From contig CAKKNE010000001.1 in NCBI GenBank assembly GCA_918797485.1, positions 2,170,001-2,234,000 of the forward strand: 64,000 nucleotides of DNA. The letters are read 5' to 3'. Shown piece after piece: positions 18,401 to 27,484 of the stretch. The position numbers were made by a program, and so were the translations under genes. The notes beneath the pieces are model-generated. The model ran no database searches, was not told where the DNA came from, and saw only the letters and a program-made list of their open reading frames with translations. This DNA comes from Pelagomonas calceolata (Eukaryota; Sar; Pelagophyceae; Pelagomonadales; Pelagomonadaceae). How positions within the stretch are numbered: the stretch's first letter is position 1; each line of letters opens with the position of its first letter.

Positions 18401-20240
18401 CCGGCACTGCCCGACTTGAGGCGATGGCCCTCATCAACAATCAGGCAGGACCACGCCCCTATACTTTTTAAGGCTGATTTCTCAGAAGAAGCCGTCTCGT
18501 ACGACGTGATGCACACGTGGAAGCGTCGCGTCTTGTCGAATTCCGCATCTTTACAGACGTCTCGCGCCGACGCGGATCCTGTTAAAACGACGCAGTGCAA
18601 ATCGGAACACCACTTCTCGAGCTCGCGCTCCCAGTTCTGTAACGTCGACAGAGGCGCTACTACGAGTGCCGGGCGCCAGTCCTTCTCCGAACGCTCGTAA
18701 ATTAACGACGCTAGCAATCCGGCGGACTGGATCGTCTTGCCGAGGCCCATCTCGTCGGCCAAGATACAACTGGTCTTGGATTGCGCTTTCGCGCGGAGCC
18801 AGTCGAGGCCCTGCAATTGATAATCTCTTAGTGTTCCACCGTCGAACCACGCCGGTTGTGTACTTTTGAGGGCCTTATTGCGAGTAGTAGTGCCGAGTTG
18901 TCTCTTAGCCTTAATAGCAGGCGTATCTACACTTCTTTCTCTCTCATCAAAAGCTTCCCGGAACGACGTGCCGCACCGATCCAGATCGCACTCGCGCTCC
19001 CAGGACGACTCGTCGTAGGGCCTACCTCTCCACTTCACGAGTAAATCTCGGGTCTTCGTCGCTCGTCCGTCAATGCTAAAAGGCCGCTCGGCTAGAACGC
19101 GCTGCGGCACGACGCTAAACCCGCTGCCCGAGTTCCTAGTAGCCGCCGCGAGCCTTCTTAGTTTGATGGCGTCGCCGCGCTTCCAACTAGGGTCCTCGTC
19201 CTCGTCGTTGTCCGAGTCGCCGTCGGCTAATTCCAGACCGACGCCGTAGTCGCGGACGCGCTTCTCGTAGTTGCGCAGTTTGCCCTTCGATAGACCTTCT
19301 ACTCTTTTCCGCTGGACCCATGACCTGTGTGATAGTCAACCAGTGAGTCGCGTGCACGCGGCCGTGCTGGCTCCATCGAGCGGTGAGGAATCGACACACC
19401 GTCACGCCGTCGAGCAGGCGTCGCGTCGATGGCGTGGAGGTCAGAATTGGGCCGTGGGAGATGCGCCGCGACATTTGATTTCCACACGGGTCGGGACGCG
19501 TGCCAATCGGCAGAAGCCTTCCACGTGCATAGGTACCAGTCCCCGTCGTGGCACTCGATGGCCTCCAAACCGTACGACGCTTCGCACCGGAAGCACCGCC
19601 ACAGATCGCCCTGCGGGGCCCGTTGGCCGTTCTCCCGTAAGGCTTGTTCACAATATCTCCGACCGCAATGCCCACATCTATAGTCGGCTTGCTTGTTCCC
19701 ACTCTTCCCACCACCGCACGTCTCGTGGCACAAATTCTTCGCTTCACAACTATCGCACTCGAACACGCCTGCATCCGGCACCCGCTCCCGACCGGCGCAC
19801 TTCATGCTAAAACGTTTGCTACAAATAGCACATTTTTCGGTAGGCACCTGCTTCTTGCACACACTACAGACCGGTGTGCTTTTCGGTTTCTTCGCTACAG
19901 GCTCTTCCTCTTCACTACTATCTTCGAGCGCGACAAAATTGTCGTCTTTTTTTGCGGTTCTAGCTCTAGGTGAACCCTTCCGCGGCGACGGTTTGCTCAT
20001 GGGCCTCGACATCCACTGGGTTAATGCTACTTCTAGCTCTCCCGCCGTCCGGCCCCGGCGCGGCCCGTCGAAGGCTGGATCGTTCGCCACAGCTTCGAAG
20101 TCCTCGCCGCCGTGCTTATGCAAGGCGGGCAAGAGCCAGGCGTCGCCCTCGACGTAGGCCTCTTCTGTGTCTTGAGCTTTCGCGCGCGGCTTCTTGGCGC
20201 TCGGCGCGGTCGTGGGGGAGCTGCGCCGCTTCGGCGGCAT
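15481..20240 (-). CDS. CHD/Mi-2-type chromatin remodeller (PHD, two chromodomains, SNF2 ATPase)
   Basis: Exons 20240..19498, 19324..16909 and 16728..15481 give 1468 residues in one frame; both introns are introners. Order: Lys/Ser-rich N-terminus; Cys-rich zinc fingers (CSVCKKQVPTEKC, CHETCGG, YRCGHCGRRYC); chromodomain 1 (WYLCTWKASADWHASWVQ, the WHASW restored exactly by splicing at codon 248); chromodomain 2 (LLVKWRGRPYDESSWE); SNF2 core with DEMGLGKT, DEGHRLKS and the HELICc run ADWNPHNDLQALARAHRLG; an acidic stretch; then a SANT-like segment (HVAWTPAHDARLLAAVCCHG). The start MPPKRRSS has a good context (AACCATGCC). CHD proteins slide or evict nucleosomes with ATP. Retention of either intron would truncate the protein. 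Divergent from DNA polymerase lambda. Confidence 0.9.
16729..16900 (-). mobile_element. Introner A (TIR element forming an intron)
   Basis: 172-base element bounded by perfect 15-base inverted repeats CTGTGTGGAAATCAA / TTGATTTCCACACAG, flanked by 8-base duplications GTAGAGTC (intron side, 16901-16908) and GTCGAGTC (exon side, 16721-16728), 7 of 8 identical. The intron is 16729..16908: its GT comes from the upstream target copy and its AG from the end of the repeat, so splicing restores the uninterrupted codon sequence. A hairpin stem (CCACGCCATCGA and its complement) with a 12-base loop lies near the 3' end. No coding capacity. Confidence 0.9.
19325..19489 (+). mobile_element. Introner C, inserted antisense to its host gene
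   Basis: 165 bases, ends CTGTGTGATAGTCAA and TTGATTTCCACACGG (diverged TIRs), internal hairpin shared with introners A and B. It lies plus-oriented in the minus-strand remodeller gene. Intron 19325..19497: the donor GT is from GTCCCGAC, the acceptor CACACAG from the TIR, and the exon-side copy is GTCATGGG; only about half of the 8 bases still match. Splicing rebuilds the WHASW core of chromodomain 1, which strongly supports the model. Confidence 0.85.
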
Positions 20241-20726
20241 GGTTGCGCTGTCGTTTGCGCCGTTCGCGATTCCCGCTGCAGTGCTCTCCTTGGGGCCTTT
20301 GGCGCGCGGCTGGAGTCTAGCCAATGTTGCGATCTCGGATCAGCGCTGTCGAGGGGGCGCTTGCCTACCGCGCGACGCAGCCAGCGTCGTCGTCGTGCAA
20401 AGCTGCGGTTCACCTTAGACTTCAAGCAAAACGAGGTCTAGAGCCTCTATAATGCGCTAGCAGATTACTGCCGAACCGCATCAGGAACGGTGCGAGGTGC
20501 GCCCACAGGCCACTGGCTGGTCTGATAATACGCTTATCGCAGTACCGCAGCCGCGCGTCGCACTGCTGCGTGCCTTGATTTCAGCGGCGGGCAGCTACGC
20601 ACGCAACAGCCGACACAGGCCAGCAAAGGCCTCACGCGAGCGCGCCGTCGCCGCGGCGCCAGAGACACAAGGCCCCGCCGCCACAGAAAGACAAGGCGCG
20701 GCGCAGCGCACCACCAGTTCACCACA
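20241..20726. other. Divergent promoter interval
   Basis: Shared by the remodeller and DNA polymerase lambda genes. Only a vague GCGCTAGCAG near 20455 recalls the recurrent motif. The rest is GC-rich with no gene that I can support. Confidence 0.4.
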
Positions 20727-23494
20727 ATGGACACAAGCATGACCTTCGACAACGCCGCGCCCTGCGCGACGCGCTGCAATTTCTGCAGCGCGTGCGTCCA
20801 CTACCGGACGAACGTCCGCATCCAACAAAGACGGGAAAAACAAGAACGGGACCGCCGGCGCGGCATCGCGCCTCCGCCTCCACCCGAACCCGCGCCGTCG
20901 CCGGCCAAGAGGGCGAGGACGATCTCGCAGGAGCCCTTCGTTGATGTTTTATTAGCCGCGGCGCGCGACCCGCTCGCCGTGCCGCCGCGGTCGGCGCCGG
21001 CGCGGACGCAGACGGCGCCCTTCTTCAGTGACGCGGCCATGGCGCCGCCGCCGCCGCGCGCCTCCAAGCGCAAGGCCGAGGAGACGCCGCCCGTCGACAA
21101 GGCGCCGCCCGCGCTGTCGCCGACGCCGCCCGAGCGGCGCCCCGAGCTGGCGCGCGAGGCGCCCGCGCGGGCCCCGTCGCCGGCCCAGCCCTTTGAAATC
21201 GTCGCCGTCGACGACACGCCTCCCGAGGAGACGGCGCCGCCGCCGGTCCCTCCATTGTCGACGCAAGTGACGCCCCTCGACGAGGAGGCCGACGTTATAC
21301 AGCAGAACTCTCGGTCGCTACCCATCCTGCTCGAGGAGACGCCTCCATTAGTACCGCAGCGGTCGCACTCCGCTCCAGTGAGTGACACGACGAGACACTA
21401 CGTCGATTCGCAGTCGCCGCGAAGAGGTTTGTTGGCGGGCCACGCGCTGGCCTTCGCCATCGGCAGCGGCCTGAACAAGCCGCAGGCCGAAACGCTCGCC
21501 CTCAAAGTGAAAGTCCACGCGGGCCGGCTCGTCAAGGGCGCCGGCAAGAAGGCCATCGACGGGATTGTGAAAGAACGCGCTTCAATAGAAGATCGAAGAA
21601 AGGCCTTCGGTGCCGCTACCGTGGTCATTTGCGGGCCGCGAGCTCGCGTCGACGCGCCCGAATTGGAGGGGGCGCGGAAATGCGCCTCTGTAGCGTGGCT
21701 CACGGACGCCTTCGGTTCTAAGAGACTAGGCCACGTCGACGACTACGCTCCATTACCTGCTGTAGTTGTGGAAGCGCCACCGCCGCCTGAACCAAAGAAG
21801 CCGCGGACGTCGTGGCCTGTGTGGAAATCAACCAGTGCGTCGGGTGCTCGTCACGCCATCGAGCAGGCGTCGCGTCGATGGCGTGGAGGACGACGCGATG
21901 ATTCAGCACGAGCGCGCCGTAAAATTTTGATTTCCACACAGGTCGTGGCCCGAGCGCATGAAGCAAGGGTTGGCCTGCCAAAGGGCGCCCAAACCAGAAG
22001 GCGAGCTGCCGCCGAACGACCGAATCGTCAAAAAATTAGAGGAGCTCTGCGGGTTCTACGAGTCTTCGGACGACGGCACGAGCCAGTTCCGGCTGCGCAT
22101 CACGCGGCGGGCCGTGAACAAGCTCAAGTTACTAGGACGGGATTTGACCGACGACGACGTCGAGGAACATAATCTGAGAAAGATCCTGGGCTCGAAGTTC
22201 GCGAAGAAAGACAGCAACAAGGGTCTGGTGCAGAAGATCACGGAAATTCATGAAAGTGGTGACCTCGACCGGCTCAGGGAGTGGCGCGCGGACCCGCGGA
22301 GGTGCGCGATCATGGAGCTGTCCAAGGTCTGGGGCATTGGCTACCGGAAGGCGCAGACGCTGATCGACAAGAATAATATCTGGTCCGTCAAGGAGCTCAA
22401 GGAAGAAGCGGAGAAGAATCCCAAGATCGTCGAGGCGCGCGTGCACCGAACCTTGCGGTGCCACGACGATCTGCAGCTAAGGATGTCGCGCGAGGAAGCT
22501 TTAGAGATCGGCGACCGCGTGCGCAGTTGCGCGAAGGCGGTCTTCGCGGAATTGCTACCTTTACATGACGTGGCGAAGCTGAAAGTCGAGGGTGCGCCGG
22601 CGGCGTCCCGCTTTGGTCGCTCGCGCGTCGATCTCGCGTCGATGGCGTCGCCGCGACGCCGCGACGCCGTCGCCGCGCGCAGGTCCCATGGGGTCGTTTA
22701 GGAGGGGCCAGCCCGACTGCGGCGATGTTGATGTGTTGGTGACGCACGAGGACTGGTTGGATGATCCGGAACGAACCGTATCACTGGACAAGCAGTCGCA
22801 GGAGTCGTCGCTGTCTCGGTCTTCCTACGCTAGAACGAGGAATTTGGGCGACGAAGAGGCCACTGAAGGTGAAGACCCCGACTACGGCGCGCAGCGGTCG
22901 CGGGCGTCGCGGGACAAGTTCCTTGCTACGTTGCGAGATAGGTTGCATGCCCAAGGCTTCCTCACGGACCATCTCGGTGGCGACGGCTTCCAGAAGAAGA
23001 CGACGACGGTCCAGGGCGAGGTGCCCGGCGCCGGGTGTAGCTCGTACATGGGCATCTGCAAGCCGAGAGACACGCATCGGCGGCTAGATATCAAGGTCTA
23101 CGCGCCGCAGCACTACGCGTACGCGATGATTTACTTCACGGGCAACGACTACTTCAATAGAAGTATGAGATGCTACGCGAAGGCGTGCGGCTACTCGTTA
23201 TGTGATAAAGGGTTACGAAAAGCCGCGCGGTCGGGCGTCTCGCACAAGGACGGCAAGTATATTGATAATAAAGTCGCTGTCGGAAGGTTGGTGGTCTGTG
23301 AAGAAGAAAGAGACGTCTTCGAGGTGCTCGGCTTAGATTACAAGGAGCCGCACGAGCGCAACGTGTCCGACAACGCGACCGAAGTCGCGGAGAAGGCGCG
23401 GCGGTTGTTCGAGGAGCAGCGGCGCGGCGGCGTTGTCGTTGATTCCGATAGCGATGACGAAGATGCTAGGCCGGCGGGGCGGTTCCGGTTGTAA
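20727..23494 (+). CDS. POLL: DNA polymerase lambda-like (family X), BRCT plus polymerase core
   Basis: Exons 20727..21808, 21942..22591 and 22683..23494 give 847 residues. Residues about 40-230 are Pro-rich and disordered; about 235-330 look like a BRCT domain (GAATVVICGPR ... CASVAWLTDAFGSKRL). Exon 2 has the 8-kDa lyase and fingers regions (FRLRITRRAVNKLKLL is odd, then KVWGIGYRKAQTLID). Exon 3 opens with the palm motif GSFRRGQPDCGDVDVLVTH, with catalytic Asp at about 592 and 594, the third in RRLDIKVY (about 713), and the nucleotide-binding YFTGNDYFNRSMR. Pol lambda fills short gaps in base excision repair and end joining. The first intron is introner B; the second is not. Confidence 0.93.
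21817..21941 (+). mobile_element. Introner B, perfect target duplication
   Basis: 125-base element, ends CTGTGTGGAAATCAA and TTGATTTCCACACAG, flanked by identical GTCGTGGC at 21809-21816 and 21942-21949. Intron 21809..21941 (133 bases). The hairpin arms CACGCCATCGA (21852-21862) and TCGATGGCGTG (21875-21885) enclose a 12-base loop. Compared with introners A and C it lacks an internal block of roughly 40 bases. The intact 8-base duplication suggests it is the most recent of the three. Confidence 0.93.
22592..22682 (+). other. 91-base intron of the polymerase gene, introner-related word inside
   Basis: GT at 22592, CGCGCGCAG at the 3' end; splicing makes a Gly codon G|GT and joins the lyase region to GSFRRG. 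There are no CTGTGTGG-type ends, but GCGTCGATGGCG (22636-22647), the word from the introner hairpin, lies inside. Confidence 0.8.
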
Positions 23495-23522
23495 GACTAC
23501 TTGTGTTGAAAAACTCTAAGGC

Positions 23523-24320
23523 CTAGGATCCGTCCTCCGAGGAGGTCGTCGACGACGGCGAGAATGTGTAGCCGGGCGGCGGCGACGTAACTGTCCACTG
23601 CCGGCGCGTCTGCGGCAACTGCAGTGACGAGTAGCTCCGGGGCGTCTGCGGCGGCGTCACTGTAGTTGCGTCACTGTCCACTGCCGGCGGCGGCGCCAAG
23701 TGGAGGAAGCCCGACGCGCACGTCTCCGAGTGTGGTCGTGAGCGCGCGGTGCCGCCGACCCAGTCCAGGGCCTGGCAGCCCTCGCCGCAGTAACAGCGTT
23801 CGCCGCACGCGCAGACCGGAAACGGCGGATCGCTATATTTGGCGTCGCGACCGCAGACGACGCACTTTCGCCGTCTCATCTTCGTATAATATACGCAATC
23901 GTCTTTGTGGTCTTCCCAGTGCGCCCGCTGGCAAGCTACACTACAGTATCGTGTCTCACCGCATCGGCATCGGCCGCAAACCTTAAGGCTACGCGTGTCG
24001 AGAGCAAACTGTCGACCGCATCCGTCGCACGCCCGGCGGGCCACCTTGTCCCAGATCCGCGACTCGCCATCAAAGCGAGGCACGTCTTCGGCCCCAATTA
24101 CCGTCAGGCGGTCCATCGTGTCGATTTCTGCAGGGAGCACGATGAGGCTCGCGCAGCCGGAAAAATTGATCCTTCGGAGCCGCGTCATTTCCTCGATATC
24201 AACATCAAAAGCTATCAGACCAGAATTACTCAAGTCAAGTTCTGTCAACGCTTCAAGACTATAAAAAGAACTGGGTAGTCTGGTGAGGCTGGAGCACCCG
24301 GACAAGTCGAGCTTCGACAA
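23523..24320 (-). CDS. LRR plus MYND zinc-finger protein, 5' end unresolved
   Basis: 265 codons are open. The front has leucine-rich repeats of the plant-like type (LDLSGCSSLTRLP, LTELDLSNSGLI, INFSGCASLIVLP). Then comes a MYND finger (CDGCGRQF ... CRCGETRYCSVACQRAHWEDH ... C) and a second, partial Cys cluster (CVVCGRDAKY ... CACGERCYCGEGC). The tail is Pro/Ser/Thr-rich. MYND fingers bind proline-rich peptides. The frame opens in mid-repeat with a TTG and an in-frame stop lies just upstream, so the true start is missing: an upstream exon joined at an acceptor near ACACAG (about 24330) or loss of the 5' part are both possible. Confidence 0.6.
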   Translation of the reverse strand: MSKLDLSGCSSLTRLPSSFYSLEALTELDLSNSGLIAFDVDIEEMTRLRRINFSGCASLIVLPAEIDTMDRLTVIGAEDVPRFDGESRIWDKVARRACDGCGRQFALDTRSLKVCGRCRCGETRYCSVACQRAHWEDHKDDCVYYTKMRRRKCVVCGRDAKYSDPPFPVCACGERCYCGEGCQALDWVGGTARSRPHSETCASGFLHLAPPPAVDSDATTVTPPQTPRSYSSLQLPQTRRQWTVTSPPPGYTFSPSSTTSSEDGS

Positions 24321-24553
24321 CCCATAGCCTGTGTTTTGTCTCTACTCTTGAAAGCAGTGCTCGCGAGTCAGTTCTTGATAGTGTTGATGCAACCCAATTG
24401 GAAAGCTATATTTGCGCCCCTCGTCTCGTGCCGCGTCGTGCCGAGCGCGGTAAATTTGCCCGCGCTATTTTGGGAGAAAAACCCGTTCGTTCCCTCACGC
24501 GAGGCCGCGAGGCTACGGCTCTCGCGGAAAAAAAGGACACGAGACGAACAAAC

Positions 24554-25636
24554 TTACTGCTTAGCGTTCGGCGGCAGCCTTCTGAGCATCTTGTCGATCG
24601 TCGCGTCGACGTCGTCCAAGAAGACCGCCGACGCGTCCGGCTCGACGAGCAACCGTCGCAATCCATCATCCAACGAGTCGATGCGCGCGAAGGTCAGAAA
24701 ACGTCGGACAGAAACAGGAAACAGGTTCGCGACCAGTCCAACTAATAACTGGATGGCCTTCGGCAAGTTTGCTATCACCGTAGGTCCAGCTAGCGTCGGA
24801 AACAACCGGTCGCCCCGCCGCGCCGCGCCACCGAGCGCCGCGCGGAACTGCCCGGCCAGCTTCGTCGATCTCAACGAAACGTCCTTCAAATCGTTGACTG
24901 TGACGACCGTGACCAAAACGCCCGTCTTCAGCGACAGCAAGGCGCAGACTCTCGCGTTGACCGCTTTCGAATACAGGAAGGAATGTTGTAAACGCCGCAT
25001 CGCGAGCGTGTCCACCGCCTCTTCGACGTCCACACAGCTCATGGCATGGTCGTCGGGCGAACTTTGGGCTTCTAGAGCCTGCATCAACCCGTCCTCGTCG
25101 ATTCTCCTACCTTGAATGCAGCAGACGAGTCGAGCGCGCTGCCCGTCCAACACATAAGTTAATTGTTCATCGGTCAGGAATTCGCCCACGGCGAACTTGT
25201 GCGGCAGGTTGCGCTGCACGGGCGCGTTCTTCCAGCGGCCCTTCTGCCTCGCTGTCGTACTTGCGGACGCATCACTGGTGACGTTGCTCGCTTCGTCGAC
25301 GGCCTCCTGGGCCTTCTCTAATACAATCCGCCCGACGCCGCGCCGCCACGCGAGGCTGTCGCGGAGTGTGCTTTCGGCGTCCGCGAGGTCGATGCCGTCT
25401 CTAACTCCATCCACGAAACGTAGTAAAAAGTGGTCCAGGGCCGCGTCTCGATCCAAGGCGGGGTAGTAGCCGTCCAGCAGTAAAGCTGCCTCGTCCTCGC
25501 TCGGCAAGACGTCCTCGCACCGTTTCTTGAGCTCCCGTATTCGCGTTTCTTGCGCCTCGAGGCGCGCTTTCAGGACGGGCGGTGCTAACGCTTGTGTCAA
25601 GAGTGGCAGGGCGGCGAGGAGCCACCAGCGGTGCAT
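24554..25636 (-). CDS. Secreted or plastid-targeted CRAL-TRIO-like protein
   Basis: The ATG at 25636 begins MHRWWLLAALPLLTQALAPP, a clear signal peptide of about 18 residues; 360 residues in all. An Arg/Glu-rich helix follows. The C-terminal third (LLSLKTGVLVTVVTVNDLKDV, then LFPTLAGPTVIANLP, then FPVSVRRFLTF) follows the order of a Sec14/CRAL-TRIO lipid-binding domain. The QALAPP junction is only weakly like a heterokont plastid transit site. A lipid-transfer role is inferred. Alternative: an unrelated luminal protein. Confidence 0.5.
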   Translation of the reverse strand: MHRWWLLAALPLLTQALAPPVLKARLEAQETRIRELKKRCEDVLPSEDEAALLLDGYYPALDRDAALDHFLLRFVDGVRDGIDLADAESTLRDSLAWRRGVGRIVLEKAQEAVDEASNVTSDASASTTARQKGRWKNAPVQRNLPHKFAVGEFLTDEQLTYVLDGQRARLVCCIQGRRIDEDGLMQALEAQSSPDDHAMSCVDVEEAVDTLAMRRLQHSFLYSKAVNARVCALLSLKTGVLVTVVTVNDLKDVSLRSTKLAGQFRAALGGAARRGDRLFPTLAGPTVIANLPKAIQLLVGLVANLFPVSVRRFLTFARIDSLDDGLRRLLVEPDASAVFLDDVDATIDKMLRRLPPNAKQ

Positions 25637-26269
25637 CTTTGTTTCTTGCAGACCCAGTCGAGGGCGCCGAGCAATCGCGTGCAATCACTGCCAGCACTAA
25701 ATGCGAGAGAAATGGATGCAATCGCGTGCGATCGCTGTCAGCACTCAATGAGAGAGAAATGGGATGCGTTGCCGGTTGCCACGCGCCGCCAGCGCTGGAT
25801 GCTGCACCAGGATGCTGACTCTGTATTGTGAGTTTGCGTGCTTATCGATGCCGTAGCGATGCTCGATGCTGAAGAACCAAGTAGTCGAGATGCGAAACAG
25901 CTCGAAACGCTGCAAATGCCAGCTGTTACGCGCGGAGGAGCTCGGCTGCGTATCGAGCTGGCTGAGCCTCTCGTCTGCGAGTTTTGCCTCTGAACCACAA
26001 CGAGCCGTCGCTGTAGGCCTCCCTAAGGGTCGTGCGGACGGCTAGCTCCTGCGCCGTCATTTTACATACAGCTCGAGGCAGGCCCTGGTCCTCATCGCCG
26101 CGACGAAGTCTAGCGCTTACGCAGCGCAAAAGCACACTATCAGCTCGCGCAGCGCTGCTTTACAGTCCAGACCCCGCCGCGCAACCGCTCAAGAGGCGTG
26201 CGCCGCCGCGCGCGCCGCTGAGAATAAAGTGCAGGACCAGCTGCCGCTAACCAACCCTCCGGGAGCGGC
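25637..26269. other. Divergent promoter interval with tandem duplication
   Basis: 633 bases between the CRAL-TRIO-like gene and the gene at 26270. It contains the direct duplication at 25671-25765. No gene and no strong copy of the recurrent motif were found. Confidence 0.5.
25671..25765. repeat. Tandem duplication of about 47 bases
   Basis: Copy 1 (25671-25717) and copy 2 (25718-25765) both start GCAATCGCGTGC and run through GAGAGAAATGG; they differ at a handful of positions. Located just upstream of the CRAL-TRIO-like start codon. Confidence 0.85.
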
Positions 26270-27160
26270 ATGCCGCGCCTCAAGGCCGCCGTCCAGGCGC
26301 GCAAGGAGACGGCCCTCGAGTCCTTACGAGACGCTTTGCGGACGACGGGCCGCCTCATCCGGCCGCGGCTCGGCTGCCCCGGCTATGGCGCGGTCCGAGT
26401 AGCTCTGGCCCACTGGCGGCCGGATTTCGAGGATGTGCCCGAGAAGGAGCGACTCGCTCTTTTGCGAGCGGCGACGCAGTGGGACACGGAGCGCAATTCC
26501 AAGGCCGGCCCGCACGCCCGCATCGACGTGGAAAAACACGCGTCGCTCACGAAGGAGCTCATCGAGTGGCTCGAGGCGCCGGAAGCCGCCGCGAAGGCCG
26601 CCGCGTCGGCGCGAGCTGTTTCCCGACGAACCGCGAGAGGCGGCGGCGGCCAGCGGAAGACGGCTCAGCACGCCGTCGTCCACCGCCCTTCGACGCACGC
26701 GGCGCCCTGCAAGAAGCGGCGCGTGGCCTCGAAGAAGAAGGCCCACGCCTTGGTGCCTCCGTCGTCCACTCCGAAGGCGAAGATGCTCCACCCGGGCTGC
26801 CACGGGCACCTGCCTCCGGGGTCTACTCCTGCTTCTCACTTGAGACCGGGCGACACGAAGCCGCACATCGACTTCATGCTGCCGGACGGGACGCTCGACT
26901 GTCGCTTCGACAGCTACTGCGACCAATTGATGGACGAGCCCGCCGGGTCGTGCCTGCACCACACTCTCTCATTGTTTGATGCCAATGAACCGGGTAGCTT
27001 CGCGGACGCGGCGCGCGCGCGGCCCATTAGACATGGTGACCACGTGCACCGCTTGGCGGGCCAGCCCGTGGGCGACTGCGGCGCGCTCTGGCCGGCTCAT
27101 ATATCTGAAGCTGATTTAGATTTCGCGACGGCGCTCTTCGACGTCAAGGACTCGAAGTGA
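26270..27160 (+). CDS. Unrecognised protein, 296 residues
   Basis: Starts at an ATG (MPRLKAAVQARKETALESL). The N-terminal 110 residues are helical and basic, including WRPDFEDVPEKERLALLRA. A Lys/Arg/His-rich linker (about 120-165) could be a nuclear signal. The C-terminal part has scattered Cys/His (HPGCHGH, CRFDSYCDQL, SCLHHTL) that might bind a metal, and ends DLDFATALFDVKDSK. No family recognised. The 17-mer introner word lies about 95 bases after the stop. Confidence 0.55.
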   Translation: MPRLKAAVQARKETALESLRDALRTTGRLIRPRLGCPGYGAVRVALAHWRPDFEDVPEKERLALLRAATQWDTERNSKAGPHARIDVEKHASLTKELIEWLEAPEAAAKAAASARAVSRRTARGGGGQRKTAQHAVVHRPSTHAAPCKKRRVASKKKAHALVPPSSTPKAKMLHPGCHGHLPPGSTPASHLRPGDTKPHIDFMLPDGTLDCRFDSYCDQLMDEPAGSCLHHTLSLFDANEPGSFADAARARPIRHGDHVHRLAGQPVGDCGALWPAHISEADLDFATALFDVKDSK

Positions 27161-27255
27161 GCTTCTTTGCTTGGCGTGTCCCGTCTGCTGCGGGACATGC
27201 GCATCTCTCTCTCTCCCTCCCCATAATAGTATGTAAGACATAGAAGAATTACCTA

Positions 27256-27272
27256 CGTCGCGTCGATGGCGT
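27256..27272 (+). repeat. Introner-hairpin 17-mer, intergenic copy 1
   Basis: CGTCGCGTCGATGGCGT, identical to the word in the loop and stem of the three introners and to 31705-31721. It is 95 bases downstream of the stop at 27160. No TIR or hairpin partner is nearby. Confidence 0.75.
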
Positions 27273-27305
27273 CGGATGAGGGCCCAGCCTGGATCAACAA
27301 AAAGT

Positions 27306-27324
27306 CTTAGGCACTAGTCCTAAG
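27306..27324. repeat. Short hairpin after the AP2 tail
   Basis: CTTAGG, CACTAGT, CCTAAG: six-base arms around a seven-base loop, ending just beyond the minus-strand AP2 stop at 27326. Confidence 0.4.
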
Positions 27325-27325
27325 T

Positions 27326-27480
27326 CTAGTCCTGGTCCTTCGGGATGGGCCGGCCGGTGGGGTCGACGCGATTCATCACGCGAACATCAGCGAGGTCCGC
27401 GGCGATCACCGCTTCGTTGTAGGCGAGCGCGGCGACCTCCTCGTCGACGAAGTAGCCGACGTGGCACTTTCTCCGGGGTT
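27326..27480 (-). pseudogene. AP2/ERF-domain C-terminal fragment
   Basis: The minus strand ends with CHVGYFVDEEVAALAYNEA and then NRVDPTGRPIPKDQD. This is the last strand and helix of an AP2 DNA-binding domain (pattern GYFdtEeEAArAYd.A) and its usual short tail. The N-terminal half of the domain is absent; the sequence upstream on this strand is instead the reverse complement of a TPR module. It is therefore a truncated host gene, or the last exon of an unusual gene. Confidence 0.45.
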
Positions 27481-27484
27481 CCGA

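Noticed and set aside
24336-25115. Long plus-strand frame opposite the CRAL-TRIO-like gene
   Set aside because: Composition is Ser/Arg shadow-like with no domain, and the minus strand has a signal peptide and coherent fold.
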